Positions 9,220 to 17,866 of a stretch of 64,000 nucleotides of DNA are shown in pieces (within the stretch, counting starts at the first letter, position 1; each line of letters opens with the position of its first letter). The stretch comes from Actinokineospora terrae. GTDB lineage: Bacteria; Actinomycetota; Actinomycetes; Mycobacteriales; Pseudonocardiaceae. The notes beneath the pieces are model-generated. The model was not told the DNA's origin and did no database searches. It saw only the letters and a list, made by a program, of their open reading frames with translations. The stretch is from NCBI RefSeq assembly GCF_900111175.1, contig NZ_FOGI01000011.1:198891-262890 (forward strand), written 5' to 3'. The translations under genes and the position numbers were made by a program.

Positions 9220-9667
9220 CGCAGCTTCAGGTGCCCTTTCGCAAGAACATTCACGATATGGCGCACGGCGGTCCGTGACGCAGCAACTGTGCCGGAAGGA
9301 CGGTCGCCGGTGCGCGGCGAGAGTGACCGAACTACTCGATCGGATTACCAGCCATCGTGAATTCCGCGCTACCGGCGAGTCCACAAGGTAGTGACCGGCG
9401 CGGTTGGCCCACAAGGGCGCCGGGCGAAAGCCCCTATTCGTTGCTCCTGAATGACCGAATAGCGGCACGCCGGTCCGGCCGGGCGCACCCAGGCGAGACC
9501 GAGCCCACCGGACGCGGGGCTTGATCGGCTGTCGGGGTGATGGGAACCTCTGCCGTGGTGACCACGCGTGCTCGCCGGGGCCGCGGGCACTCCCTCCACT
9601 GTGGAAGTGCCGCCCGGTCGGTCGGGTCCCGGGTCACCCGCGGCAGTTCACCCCCCGAGGAGTCCCC
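9220..9667. other. Divergent intergenic region
   Basis: This 448-base spacer separates the DUF4239 operon (minus) from the DUF2252 gene (plus) and must carry both promoters. It is less GC-rich around 9290-9370 and 9420-9470. One TCCACTGTGGA element lies at 9595-9605. I found no convincing -35/-10 pair or small gene. Confidence 0.5.
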
Positions 9668-10978
9668 ATGAGCGACGACCGTCGCCAGCGCATCGTGTCC
9701 GTCCTGCACGCGGCCTTCGCCGACCTGATGGCCGCCGACCCCACCGCGTTCCGCAGCAAGTTCCGCAAGATGGCCGCCGAGCCGTTCGCGTTCTACCGGG
9801 GCAGCGCCTGCCTGTTCTACGCCGACATGGTGGACGAACCGGACGAATGGTCCGACCCGCGCACCGGCCGGGTGTGGATCCAGGGCGACCTGCACGCGGA
9901 GAACTTCGGCACCTACATGGACGCCGAGGGCACCCTGGTCTTCGACGTCAACGACTTCGACGAGGCCTACCTGGGCGCCTTCACCTGGGACGTGCGCCGC
10001 TTCGCCGCGAGCATGGCGCTGCTGGGCTGGCGCAAGGCGTTCCCGGACGAGGCGATCACCCGGCTGGTGCGCGCCTACACCGAGACCTACGTCCGCCAGG
10101 TCCGCGAGTTCGCCGACAAGCCGGGCGACGAGATGTTCAGCCTGCGCCTGGACAACACCGAGGGCGCCATCAACCAGGTGCTCCTGCGGGCCAGGCTCGC
10201 CACCAGGGTCGGCCTGCTCAACGAGACCACCAGCGTGCGCGACTTCGACCGCGTGTTCCGCGTCGGCCCCGGCGTGCGCAAACTCGACGACGAGGAGCGC
10301 GCCAAGGTCGAGGCCGCGTTCGAGGGCTACCTCGACACCATCCCCAGCGGCAAGCGCGCGTCGAGCAGCCTGAGCTACAAGGTGAAGGACGTGGTCGGCC
10401 GCAGCGGGTTCGGCATCGGCTCGGCCGGGCTGCCCGCGTACAACGTGCTGGTCGAGGGCCGGTCGCAGGCGCTGGAGAACGACGTGGTGCTGTCGATGAA
10501 GCAGGCCAACGTCGCCGCGCCCAGCCGGGTGGTCGACGACGAGAAGATCCGCTCGTACTTCCACCACCACGGCCACCGGACCGCGGTCTCGCAGCGGGCC
10601 CTGCAGGCGCACGCCGACCCGTGGCTCGGCTTCACCGAACTCGACGGCACCGGGTTCGTGGTGGCCGAGTTGTCCCCTTACGTCACGGATCTGGACTGGT
10701 CCGACCTCACCGAACCGGGTGACATCCTCCCGGTGGTCGAGTACCTCGGCCGGGCCAGCGCCAAGGCGCACTGCGTGTCGGACTCCGACTCCGAGCAGAC
10801 CCTGGTGGACTTCCAGGTGGAGGAGGCCATCGCGGGCGCCATCGGGGACCGGGAGGGGCCGTTCGTCGACGCCGTGGTGGACTTCGCGCACCGCTACGCC
10901 GAGCAGACCCGTCTTGACCACAGGCTCTTCGTCGAGGCGTTCCGGGGTGGTGAGATCAAGGGCGTCGAATCCGTGTGA
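9668..10978 (+). CDS. DUF2252 family protein
   Basis: 436 residues. The family hallmark of a kinase-like fold is present: 'FYRGSACLFYADM' near residue 40, 'IQGDLHAENFGTY' near 75, then 'FDVNDFDEAYLGAF' and 'WDVRRFAASM'. The His-Ala-Glu-Asn and Asp-Asn-Asp segments resemble the catalytic and metal loops of aminoglycoside-phosphotransferase-like kinases. A later 'VLSMKQAN' and 'GLAR'-type region completes the domain. The start ATG 9668 follows GAGGAG. No biochemical role is established for the family; a small-molecule or protein kinase-like activity is inference. It stands alone, 50 bp upstream of the phosphatase gene, and may be co-transcribed with it. Confidence 0.88.
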   Translation: MSDDRRQRIVSVLHAAFADLMAADPTAFRSKFRKMAAEPFAFYRGSACLFYADMVDEPDEWSDPRTGRVWIQGDLHAENFGTYMDAEGTLVFDVNDFDEAYLGAFTWDVRRFAASMALLGWRKAFPDEAITRLVRAYTETYVRQVREFADKPGDEMFSLRLDNTEGAINQVLLRARLATRVGLLNETTSVRDFDRVFRVGPGVRKLDDEERAKVEAAFEGYLDTIPSGKRASSSLSYKVKDVVGRSGFGIGSAGLPAYNVLVEGRSQALENDVVLSMKQANVAAPSRVVDDEKIRSYFHHHGHRTAVSQRALQAHADPWLGFTELDGTGFVVAELSPYVTDLDWSDLTEPGDILPVVEYLGRASAKAHCVSDSDSEQTLVDFQVEEAIAGAIGDREGPFVDAVVDFAHRYAEQTRLDHRLFVEAFRGGEIKGVESV

Positions 10979-11028
10979 GGGTTCACCGGATCGGGGTACG
11001 TAGCGCCGGGCGGAGCTGAGGAGGTTTC

Positions 11029-12660
11029 ATGCCTGATCTGATTCTCGGTCCGGTGCTGCGGCACGTCGACTCGACATCGGCCACGGTGTGGGTGGAAACG
11101 GACGCGTCCTGCGACGTCACGGTCGCGGGGCGGTCCACCCGCACGTTCGAGGTGCTCGGGCACCACTACGCGCTCGTCGTGCTCACCGACCTCGAACCGG
11201 CGTCGGTCACCGAGTACGACGTCCGGCTCGACGGCACCGTCCGCTGGCCGGAACCGGGCGACGACCTGCCGCCCAGCCGGATCCGGACGCTGCCGGACGG
11301 CGGTGACCACGACTTCCTGCTGCTGTTCGGCTCCTGCCGCAAGCCGGAGAGCGACGACCCCACCGAGCACAAGCTGTGGGGCACCGACGCGCTGGCCGCC
11401 TACGCGCTGCGGATGGCCACCCAGGAGGAGGTCGACTGGCCGGACTCGCTGGTGCTGCTCGGTGACCAGGTGTACGCCGACGAGACCAGCAAGGCCACCC
11501 AGGAGTGGATCAAGGGTCGGCGGGACGCGAGCAAGCCGCCGGGCACCGAGGTCGCCGACTTCACCGAGTACGTGCGGCTCTACCACGAGTCCTGGTCGAC
11601 CCGGCTGGTCCGCTGGCTGTTCGCCACCGTGCCCACCTCGATGATCTTCGACGACCACGACGTGCGCGACGACTGGAACACCTCCCAGACCTGGCGCGAC
11701 GAGATCGAGGCCACCGACTGGTGGGCCAAGCGCGAGCGCGCCGCCGTCGTCTCGTACTGGATCTACCAGCACATCGGCAACCTCGCGCCGCAGGAGCTGG
11801 CGCAGGACGAGACCTTCCGCGCGGTCACCGCCTCCGGCAGCGACGCGGTGTCGGTGCTCAGCGACTTCGCCGACGTGGCCACCCAGGAGTTCAACGGCCG
11901 CAAGGGCACGAGGTGGAGCTACCGGCGCGACTTCGGCAACGTGCGGCTGCTCGTGGTCGACACCCGGTCGGGCCGCATCCTCAAGGACGGCCACCGCTCG
12001 ATGGTCGGCGACGGCGAGTTCGAGTGGATCGAGGCCAACGCCGACGGCGACTACGACCACCTGCTCATCGGCTCCTCGCTGCCCTGGCTGATGCCGCACG
12101 TGATCGCGCACGTCCAGTCCATGAACGAGGTCTCCTGCCGCCGCACCGACTGGCGCGGCAGGCTCGCCGAGAAGCTGCGCCAGGCCGCCGACCTGGAGCA
12201 CTGGCCGTCCTTCCGGGCGTCATCGGACCGGCTGACCCGACTGATCCGGCGCATCGCCGAGGGGGACGCCGCGACCGTGTGCGTCCTGTCCGGGGACGTC
12301 CACCACGTGTACGCCGCCGAGGCCACCTTCGACCGGCCGGTCAACGCCCGGGTCTACCAGCTCACCTGCTCGCCGCTGCACAACGCCGTCGAGCGGTTCA
12401 TGCGGCCGCTGTTCCGGCTGGCCTGGTGGCAGCCGCTGGCCGGGGTGCTGCGCCGGTGGATGTACCGGTCGCCGGAGATCGAGCCGCTGCCGGTGGACTG
12501 GACGAAGGTCGCGGGCCCGTTCTTCGGCAACGCCGTCGCCACGCTGCGGGTTCGCGGTCGGGACGCGGACGTGGTCATCGAGATGGCAGGCGACGGCGAC
12601 GACGGGCCGACGCTGCGCCCGCTGCCCGCCGTCGCGCTCACGGCGGGTCGCTCGAGCTGA
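11029..12660 (+). CDS. PhoD-like alkaline phosphatase family protein
   Basis: 543 residues. There is an N-terminal beta domain (about 1-95), followed by a metallophosphoesterase domain: 'FGSCRKPES' near residue 100, 'LLGDQVYADE' near 145, 'FDDHDVRDDW' near 210, and 'VLSGDVHHVYAAE' near 420. These match the PhoD metal-binding blocks (D-x-Y, DDHD, GDVHH). No signal or Tat peptide is present, unlike secreted PhoD, so this is probably a cytoplasmic relative acting on an unknown phosphoester. The start ATG 11029 follows GAGGAGG. Confidence 0.9.
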   Translation: MPDLILGPVLRHVDSTSATVWVETDASCDVTVAGRSTRTFEVLGHHYALVVLTDLEPASVTEYDVRLDGTVRWPEPGDDLPPSRIRTLPDGGDHDFLLLFGSCRKPESDDPTEHKLWGTDALAAYALRMATQEEVDWPDSLVLLGDQVYADETSKATQEWIKGRRDASKPPGTEVADFTEYVRLYHESWSTRLVRWLFATVPTSMIFDDHDVRDDWNTSQTWRDEIEATDWWAKRERAAVVSYWIYQHIGNLAPQELAQDETFRAVTASGSDAVSVLSDFADVATQEFNGRKGTRWSYRRDFGNVRLLVVDTRSGRILKDGHRSMVGDGEFEWIEANADGDYDHLLIGSSLPWLMPHVIAHVQSMNEVSCRRTDWRGRLAEKLRQAADLEHWPSFRASSDRLTRLIRRIAEGDAATVCVLSGDVHHVYAAEATFDRPVNARVYQLTCSPLHNAVERFMRPLFRLAWWQPLAGVLRRWMYRSPEIEPLPVDWTKVAGPFFGNAVATLRVRGRDADVVIEMAGDGDDGPTLRPLPAVALTAGRSS

Positions 12661-12689
12661 CCCGGGCGCCCGCTCCTAGACTTCGCGGC

Positions 12690-13745
12690 GTGGAATACCA
12701 GCTCACCGCCGATGTGTCGCCGCCGTCGGACACCGACCTCGACCCGTTGCAGCGCCACGGTGTCGCCGCCGTGCTCGACGAGCAGCTGGAGCTGCTCGCG
12801 GGCATCGAGGGACCGGACGGGGTCGAGGTAGAGCCGCTGGACCACAGGGTCGCGGTGCACCCCACCGGCGCCGTCATCACCTGGCTGCTGGACGCCCCCG
12901 CGCTGTCGTTCGCCGAGGAAGCGGCCAGGCACGTGCTGACCGAGCTGCTCGCCACCAGTGAGCTGCTCTCGGACTGGACCCTGGGCCGCTGCGAGGTCAT
13001 CGCCTCCGACGACGACCTGGCCGCCGCGCTCGGCCAGGACGACCCCGAGCTCGACGACGAGGACGAGGACGAGGAGCTGAGCCCGGAGGAGGTCGCCGCG
13101 CTGCGCGACGAGCTGCTCGTCTCCGCGGGCACCCTGCGCGCGTTCGGCCCCGAGGCCTTCGGCCACGACCCGGCCGACCCGGACAGCCCGGTCTCCGCCG
13201 AGGCCGCGCGCCTGGTCGCCGGCGCGCTGGTGCAGGCGATGGAGATCCTCACCGACGAGCTGTTCGCCGACGTGCAGGAGCTCGAGGACGCCGAGGAGAC
13301 GGCCAGCGAGGTCGACGCGCTCAGCGTGCTCAACCAGCTGCCGCTGCGCTACGCCGAGCACTACGGCGCGCTGTTCGCCAAGCAGTTCCTGGTGGTCAGC
13401 GCGATCCTGGGCTACCGGCTCGCGCAGCCGGGCTGGACGCCGCCGCTGTGCACCGCCGAGGCGCTGGCGCTGCACGTGCTCAAGGCCGAGGCCGGGGTCC
13501 AGCTCGACCTGGCCGGGCTGCTCGACGAGCTGCCGCTCAAGGACATCTTCGCCGCCTTCGACGCGCACGCCTTCGCCGACCTCGACCACGAGCGGCTCTT
13601 CGACCTCGACGAGGAGACCGGCGAGGACGAGATCGACCTGCTCGGCACCCCCGGTCTCGACATCGACGAGTGGTTCCTGCCGCGCGGCGCCGAGGTCCTG
13701 CACCCGTACCTGGCCGCGGAGTCCGCCGCCAGCCACGCCGAGTAG
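12690..13745 (+). CDS. Conserved acidic hypothetical protein
   Basis: 351 residues from GTG 12690. It is strongly acidic, with a run of about a dozen Asp/Glu near residue 120 ('DDEDEDEEL'), and largely helical. There is no signal peptide, membrane helix or recognised motif. It begins 29 bp after the phosphatase stop and may belong to that transcript. I do not recognise the family. The acidity and helix content would suit a cytosolic scaffold or chaperone-like protein, but this is a guess. Confidence 0.7.
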   Translation: MEYQLTADVSPPSDTDLDPLQRHGVAAVLDEQLELLAGIEGPDGVEVEPLDHRVAVHPTGAVITWLLDAPALSFAEEAARHVLTELLATSELLSDWTLGRCEVIASDDDLAAALGQDDPELDDEDEDEELSPEEVAALRDELLVSAGTLRAFGPEAFGHDPADPDSPVSAEAARLVAGALVQAMEILTDELFADVQELEDAEETASEVDALSVLNQLPLRYAEHYGALFAKQFLVVSAILGYRLAQPGWTPPLCTAEALALHVLKAEAGVQLDLAGLLDELPLKDIFAAFDAHAFADLDHERLFDLDEETGEDEIDLLGTPGLDIDEWFLPRGAEVLHPYLAAESAASHAE

Positions 13746-13766
13746 CTCCCACCTTCCGGACACCGT

Positions 13767-13791
13767 TGACCAGCCGTCGCCCGACTGGTCA
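13767..13791 (+). terminator. Weak stem-loop after acidic protein gene
   Basis: TGACCAG (13767-13773) pairs with CTGGTCA (13785-13791) across an 11-nt loop, shortly after the stop at 13745. There is no T-tract, so it is a weak terminator candidate. Confidence 0.35.
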
Positions 13792-13885
13792 GCTTGTCGC
13801 TGTGCGTCCCTCCCCGATCACCGGCGGTCGATGTCAGGGCTGAGCACCATCGCGTCTCAGCCCTCCTTCGAACCCAGGGATAACC

Positions 13886-14395
13886 ATGGCCTTGTCCGCG
13901 CTGCCCACCCACACCGAACCCTTGAGCGAGCCAGCCAGGGTCACCCTCACCGTCCACGTGACCGCCGAGGCCGACCGCATCCCGGAACTCACCGCCGGTC
14001 TCGTCAACGCCCTCAACGCCCTGGGCCGCGACGAACTGGCGGTCACGGTGGACGGCCCGGTGGCCCCGGTGCTGCCGCTGCCCGCCCGCAAGACCGCGCC
14101 ACTGCGCGTCCAAGCCGACGCCCGCCGCGTGCTGTGGCGCGACCGCGAGGTTGTCCTGACGCGCCTTGAGTTCGACCTCTTGCTCTACCTGGCCACGCAC
14201 CCGAACCGCGTCCATCGCCGCCGCGCGCTGATGACACAGGTCTGGCGCACCACGTACGTGAGCGAGCGGACCGTGGACGTCCACGTGCGGCGCTTGCGGG
14301 GGAAGATCGGGGGCGGCGAGCAGTTGATCCGCACCGTGCGCGGGGTCGGGTACCAGTTGGCCGACCCCGCAGTAGTCGCCGTGGAGCGGGGATAA
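13886..14395 (+). CDS. Stand-alone OmpR/PhoB-type winged-helix regulator
   Basis: 169 residues. Residues about 75-160 form a Trans_reg_C winged helix: 'RREVVLTRLEFDLLLYLATHP', 'RRALMTQVW', and a recognition part 'SERTVDVHVRRLRGKIG' ending 'IRTVRGVGYQL'. The N-terminal 70 residues are a short alpha/beta segment, not a receiver domain, and no phosphoacceptor Asp is visible. It is therefore an orphan output-domain protein, regulated by something other than a standard kinase. The stop codon lies inside a 26-27 bp tandem repeat. Confidence 0.85.
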   Translation: MALSALPTHTEPLSEPARVTLTVHVTAEADRIPELTAGLVNALNALGRDELAVTVDGPVAPVLPLPARKTAPLRVQADARRVLWRDREVVLTRLEFDLLLYLATHPNRVHRRRALMTQVWRTTYVSERTVDVHVRRLRGKIGGGEQLIRTVRGVGYQLADPAVVAVERG

Positions 14396-14447
14396 GGCTA
14401 GTCGCCGTGGAGCGGGGATAGGGGCTAGTCGCGGTCGAGCGGGGCTA
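14373..14447 (+). repeat. 26-27 bp tandem repeat, three copies
   Basis: Units beginning TAGTCGCCGTGGAGCGGGG start at 14373, 14399 and 14426 (the third is diverged). The first copy encodes the last residues and stop of the winged-helix gene. The others fill the space up to the convergent DUF3467 gene. Confidence 0.85.
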
Positions 14448-14450
14448 GCG

Positions 14451-14750
14451 CTACTGCAGCGGCTTGCGGCCGGTTTCCTGCTCCCACTTCGACAGCTGCT
14501 GCTCCAGGGCCTTCATGATCTCGAAGACCTGCGACGGGGGGATGCGGACGCGGGAGACGATGCGGGCCGGGGTGGCGAGGAACTCGGTGCCGCTGTCGTC
14601 CTGGGCGGGGTGGTTGGGGCCGACGATGGTGGCGAAGTCCAGCACGAAGGACTCCTTGTCGTGCCAGACGACGGCGAAGTTGGCGTAGTGGCCGACCTCC
14701 TGCTCCGGGGGCATGTTGACCATGAAGCGGGATTCCAGCGGCTGGTCCAT
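14451..14750 (-). CDS. DUF3467 family protein
   Basis: 99 residues, the usual size of the family. It has 'ESRFMVNMPPEQEVGHYANFAVVWHD' at the N-terminus (compare 'YSNxxxVxxTxxEF') and a conserved 'TPARIVSRVRIPPSQ' before a C-terminal helix with 'LEQQLSKWE'. The start ATG 14750 has GAGAGGAC just upstream; the long in-frame extension reads through the antisense of the next gene and is not real. The molecular function of the family is unknown. It lies 32 bp downstream of the GlxA-type regulator and may share its transcript. Confidence 0.85.
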   Translation of the reverse strand: MDQPLESRFMVNMPPEQEVGHYANFAVVWHDKESFVLDFATIVGPNHPAQDDSGTEFLATPARIVSRVRIPPSQVFEIMKALEQQLSKWEQETGRKPLQ

Positions 14751-14782
14751 CTGCGTCCTCTCGTCGGCCTCTGGCCGCGATG

Positions 14783-15718
14783 CTAGCCGCGTTCGCGGAA
14801 CGCCCGGCGGTACGCGGACGGGGAGGTGCGCATCGCGCGGGTGAAGTGGTGCCGGTAGGTGACCGGGGAGTCGAAGCCGACCGCGGCGGCGACGTCGGGG
14901 ATGGGGTGCTCGCCGGACTCCAGCAGGGCGAGGCTGGCCTGGACGCGCTGGGTGATCAGCCAGCGGATGGGGCTGGTGCCCGCGGTCAGCCGGAACCGGC
15001 GCAGGTAGGTGCGGGTCGACAGGTGGGCGAGCCTGGCCAGCGACTCGACGGTGATCGGCGCCGCCAGGTTCGCCAGCGCCCACGTCATGCTCGCGGCCAC
15101 CGCGTCCTCGGTCGGTTCCTGCACCGGCGCCTCGATGAACTGCGCCTGCCCGCCCTCGCGGTGCGGGGCCACCACCAGCCTGCGCGCCACCGCGTTGGCG
15201 ACCGTGGCGCCGTGGTCGGCGCGGACCAGGTGCACGCACAGGTCGATGCCCGCCGCGCTGCCCGCGCTGGTGAGGATGTCGCCGTCGTCGACGTAGAGCA
15301 CGTCCGCGTCGACCTCGACCGCCGGGTGCCGCTCGGCCAGCAGCGCCGCGTACTGCCAGTGCGTCGCCGCCCGCTTGCCGTCGAGCAGCCCGGCCGCGGC
15401 GAGGGCGAACGCGCCGGAGCAGATGGACACCAGCCGGGCGCCCCTGGCGTGCGCGGTCCGCAGCGCGGCCACCACCGGCTCCGGCACCGGCGACCGCACG
15501 TCCGACACCCCGGGGATGATCACCGTGTCGGCCGCGGCCAGGTCGTCGAGCCCGTACCCGGCCAGCATGGTGGCCCCGCCGACCACCCGGACCGGGCCGT
15601 CCGCGCAGATCACCAGCCGGTACCACGGCACGTCCAACTCGGGCCTGGACAGGCCGAAGACCTCGGTCACGATGCCGAGTTCGAACGGTGACATGCCGTC
15701 GTAGGCCAGGACGCTCAC
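14783..15718 (-). CDS. ftrA: GlxA/FtrA-type AraC-family regulator
   Basis: 311 residues. An N-terminal DJ-1/PfpI-like domain (about 1-165) has the nucleophile-elbow region 'VSICSGAFALAAAGLL'. A C-terminal double helix-turn-helix AraC domain (about 200-308) has 'LARLAHLSTRTYLRRFR' and 'IPDVAAAVGFDSPVTYRHHF'. The GTG start 15718 has no clear ribosome-binding site. A TAACAT box ends 15 nt upstream, so the leader may be very short. A rhodanese gene is divergently transcribed, an arrangement common for FtrA, which suggests that this protein controls it. Confidence 0.88.
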   Translation of the reverse strand: MSVLAYDGMSPFELGIVTEVFGLSRPELDVPWYRLVICADGPVRVVGGATMLAGYGLDDLAAADTVIIPGVSDVRSPVPEPVVAALRTAHARGARLVSICSGAFALAAAGLLDGKRAATHWQYAALLAERHPAVEVDADVLYVDDGDILTSAGSAAGIDLCVHLVRADHGATVANAVARRLVVAPHREGGQAQFIEAPVQEPTEDAVAASMTWALANLAAPITVESLARLAHLSTRTYLRRFRLTAGTSPIRWLITQRVQASLALLESGEHPIPDVAAAVGFDSPVTYRHHFTRAMRTSPSAYRRAFRERG

Positions 15719-15798
15719 GGTGCGGATGGCGGAATGTTAGCGCACGGCGGCGTCCGCGCCACTTCCTCGACGGTCGGCACACCCGCAGGATCAGCGGC

Positions 15799-16200
15799 AT
15801 GAACGCCATCGCCCACTTCACCGCCCGGCTCACCTTCGAGACCGACTCCAGCGACGTGCACGCCACCCTCCCGGCGGGCGGCTTCACCCTCGTCGACACC
15901 CGCTCCGCCGAGGCGTGGGCCCAGGGGCACGTGCTCGGTGCCATCCACCTGCCGACCAAGGACATCGCCGCGCGCGCCGCCGAACTGGTGCCGGCCGGGA
16001 CCCCGGTTGTCACCTATTGCTGGGGACCGGGGTGCAACGGCGCCACCAAGGCGGCACTGGAGTTCGCCCGGCTCGGCTACCCGGTGCGGGAGATGCTCGG
16101 CGGCTTCGAATACTGGGCCCGCGAGGGATTCCCGGTCGAGGGCCGCTCGGTGCCGGTCGACCCGTTGACCACCGTCGTCACCGGGGGTTGCGGCTGCTAG
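15799..16200 (+). CDS. Rhodanese-like sulfurtransferase
   Basis: 133 residues forming a single rhodanese domain: 'LVDTRSAEAWAQGHVLGAIHLP' and an active-site loop beginning at Cys74 (CWGPGCN), followed by 'ALEFARLGYPVREMLGGFEYWAREGFPV'. The C-terminus ends in Gly-Gly-Cys-Gly-Cys, giving extra thiols that might take part in sulfur relay (inference). ATG 15799 is the start. The divergent FtrA-type regulator is the likely controller. Confidence 0.9.
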   Translation: MNAIAHFTARLTFETDSSDVHATLPAGGFTLVDTRSAEAWAQGHVLGAIHLPTKDIAARAAELVPAGTPVVTYCWGPGCNGATKAALEFARLGYPVREMLGGFEYWAREGFPVEGRSVPVDPLTTVVTGGCGC

Positions 16201-16318
16201 ACGGGGTCCACAGTGGACGGGTTGGACCCAATGGCCCAACGTGGAACGGAAACCGTTTCACCCCCTGGGGGCGAGGGTATCTACCCGGCATCACGCGATG
16301 TCCGGGAAGGAGAACCCG

Positions 16319-16948
16319 ATGTCAACAGGTGCGATCATCGGCATCGTCGTCGCGGTCGTCGTCGTTGTCGCCATCATCGCGGTGGCGCTGCGGGCCAAGG
16401 CGCGCAGCAGCCACCTGCGAGACCGGTTCGGGGACGAGTACGACCGCACGGTCCGCGCGAGCTCCAAGCGCGAGGCCGAGCGGGAGCTGCTCGGCCGCGA
16501 GAAGCGGCACGCCGAGCTCGAGATCCGCGACCTGACCCCGGCCGAGCGCGAGGACTACACCTCGCGGTGGTCGTTGGTGCAGGCCGAGTTCGTCGACCGG
16601 CCCGGTGCCGCCGTCGACGAGGCCGACCGGCTGGTGACCGCGCTCATGTCCGACCGCGGCTACCCCGTCGACGGCGACCACGACCAGCGGGTCGCCGACC
16701 TCTCGGTCCGCCACTCGTCCACTGTGGAGCACTACCGGCTGGCCCGTTCGGTGCGCGCCAAGCACACCGGCGACGGGGACGCCTCCACCGAGGAGCTGCG
16801 CGAGGCGATCGTGCGCTACCGCGCGCTGTTCGACGACCTGCTCTCCGACGGTTCCGGCACGCCTGTCGACAAGTCCTCTGTGGACGGTCAGGTGACGGAC
16901 CGGGCGGACACCGCCCACCCGCACGACGCCCGCCCCGCCACCCAGTGA
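16319..16948 (+). CDS. Single-pass membrane protein, paralogue of next gene
   Basis: 209 residues. A Val/Ile-rich membrane helix at residues 5-27 is followed by basic residues and a soluble helical domain with 'LRDRFGDEYDRTV', 'REAERELLGREKRH' and 'RWSLVQAEFVDRPGAAVDEADRLV'. The last part resembles the C-terminal domain of the next gene's product. AAGGAG precedes ATG 16319. The family is common in actinobacteria but has no known role. A TCCACTGTGGA element lies inside the gene at 16728. Confidence 0.8.
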   Translation: MSTGAIIGIVVAVVVVVAIIAVALRAKARSSHLRDRFGDEYDRTVRASSKREAERELLGREKRHAELEIRDLTPAEREDYTSRWSLVQAEFVDRPGAAVDEADRLVTALMSDRGYPVDGDHDQRVADLSVRHSSTVEHYRLARSVRAKHTGDGDASTEELREAIVRYRALFDDLLSDGSGTPVDKSSVDGQVTDRADTAHPHDARPATQ

Positions 16949-16980
16949 GTCAGCCCCACGTCCCCACGGAAGGCCCAACC

Positions 16981-17796
16981 GTGACCAAGCCAGACAACGA
17001 ACACCGGCTCCAGACCGAGGACCTGCTGGTCGACCGCGACACCGAGCACGCGACGACCGGCACCGGAAGAAAACCCGACGCGGACACCCACGACGGTGAC
17101 ATCCGCGACGGGGACACCTACGAGGGCGCCCGCGACGGGGACACCCGCGACGATGTCTACCGCGACGGCGAGGACACCCGCACCGCTGACACCACCTACG
17201 CGGGCACCACCCACGGTGACGCGGCCGACACCCCGCGCGGGGACTCGGCCTACCGGGACTCGGGCTACGCCGACGACGCTTATAGCGACACCGGCTACGG
17301 CGACCGCGACGAGGCGCGCACCGACCCGCCGAACTCGCTGACCGACCCCGACTCGACCGGCGCCGGGTACGCGGAGCCCGCCGGGTCCACGCACGCGGGG
17401 GCCGAGCACCCCGGGTCCGAACACACCGAGGCCGAGTACACCGAGAACGCGCCCACCGCGGCGATCCCCGAGCAGCAGAGCGTCCGCGAGGCAGGCCTCC
17501 CGGTCGCGACCGACGCCGAGGAGCCCGCCGCGCAGCTGTTCTCCGAGGACGAGGTCGGGCGCTTCCGCGAGCAGTGGCAGGCCATCCAGACCACCTTCGT
17601 CGACGACCCGCAGGACGCGGTCCGCGGCGCCGACCACCTGGTGGCCGAGGTGATGCAGGCCCTCGCGGCGACCTTCACCGAGCACAAGCGCGGCCTGGAA
17701 GAGCAGTGGCAGGGCGGGTCCGAGGCGCAGACCGAGGACCTGCGGCTCGCGCTGCGCCGCTACCGGTCGTTCTTCCACCAGCTCCTGCACTCCTGA
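16981..17796 (+). CDS. Disordered Asp-rich protein with shared C-terminal domain
   Basis: 271 residues from GTG 16981. Residues about 30-170 are low-complexity Asp/Gly/Thr/Glu with repeats of 'DGDT' type. The C-terminal 90 residues ('FREQWQAIQTTFVDDPQDAVRGADHLV' and 'LRLALRRYRSFFHQLL') match the soluble domain of the preceding membrane protein. The two are probably co-transcribed (32 bp apart) and descend from one domain. The function is unknown; one anchored and one soluble version could be partners. Confidence 0.8.
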   Translation: MTKPDNEHRLQTEDLLVDRDTEHATTGTGRKPDADTHDGDIRDGDTYEGARDGDTRDDVYRDGEDTRTADTTYAGTTHGDAADTPRGDSAYRDSGYADDAYSDTGYGDRDEARTDPPNSLTDPDSTGAGYAEPAGSTHAGAEHPGSEHTEAEYTENAPTAAIPEQQSVREAGLPVATDAEEPAAQLFSEDEVGRFREQWQAIQTTFVDDPQDAVRGADHLVAEVMQALAATFTEHKRGLEEQWQGGSEAQTEDLRLALRRYRSFFHQLLHS

Positions 17797-17809
17797 GCTG
17801 TCGCCAGGT

Positions 17810-17840
17810 CCCCGTTTCCGGCACACTGCCGGGGGCGGGG
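17810..17840 (+). terminator. Stem-loop terminator candidate
   Basis: CCCCG/CGGGG and CCGGC/GCCGG pair around an ACACT loop, 13 bases after the upstream stop. No T-tract follows, as is usual in this GC range. Confidence 0.5.
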
Positions 17841-17866
17841 ATCTCGGCACGTCCGGAGGTGGTTCG

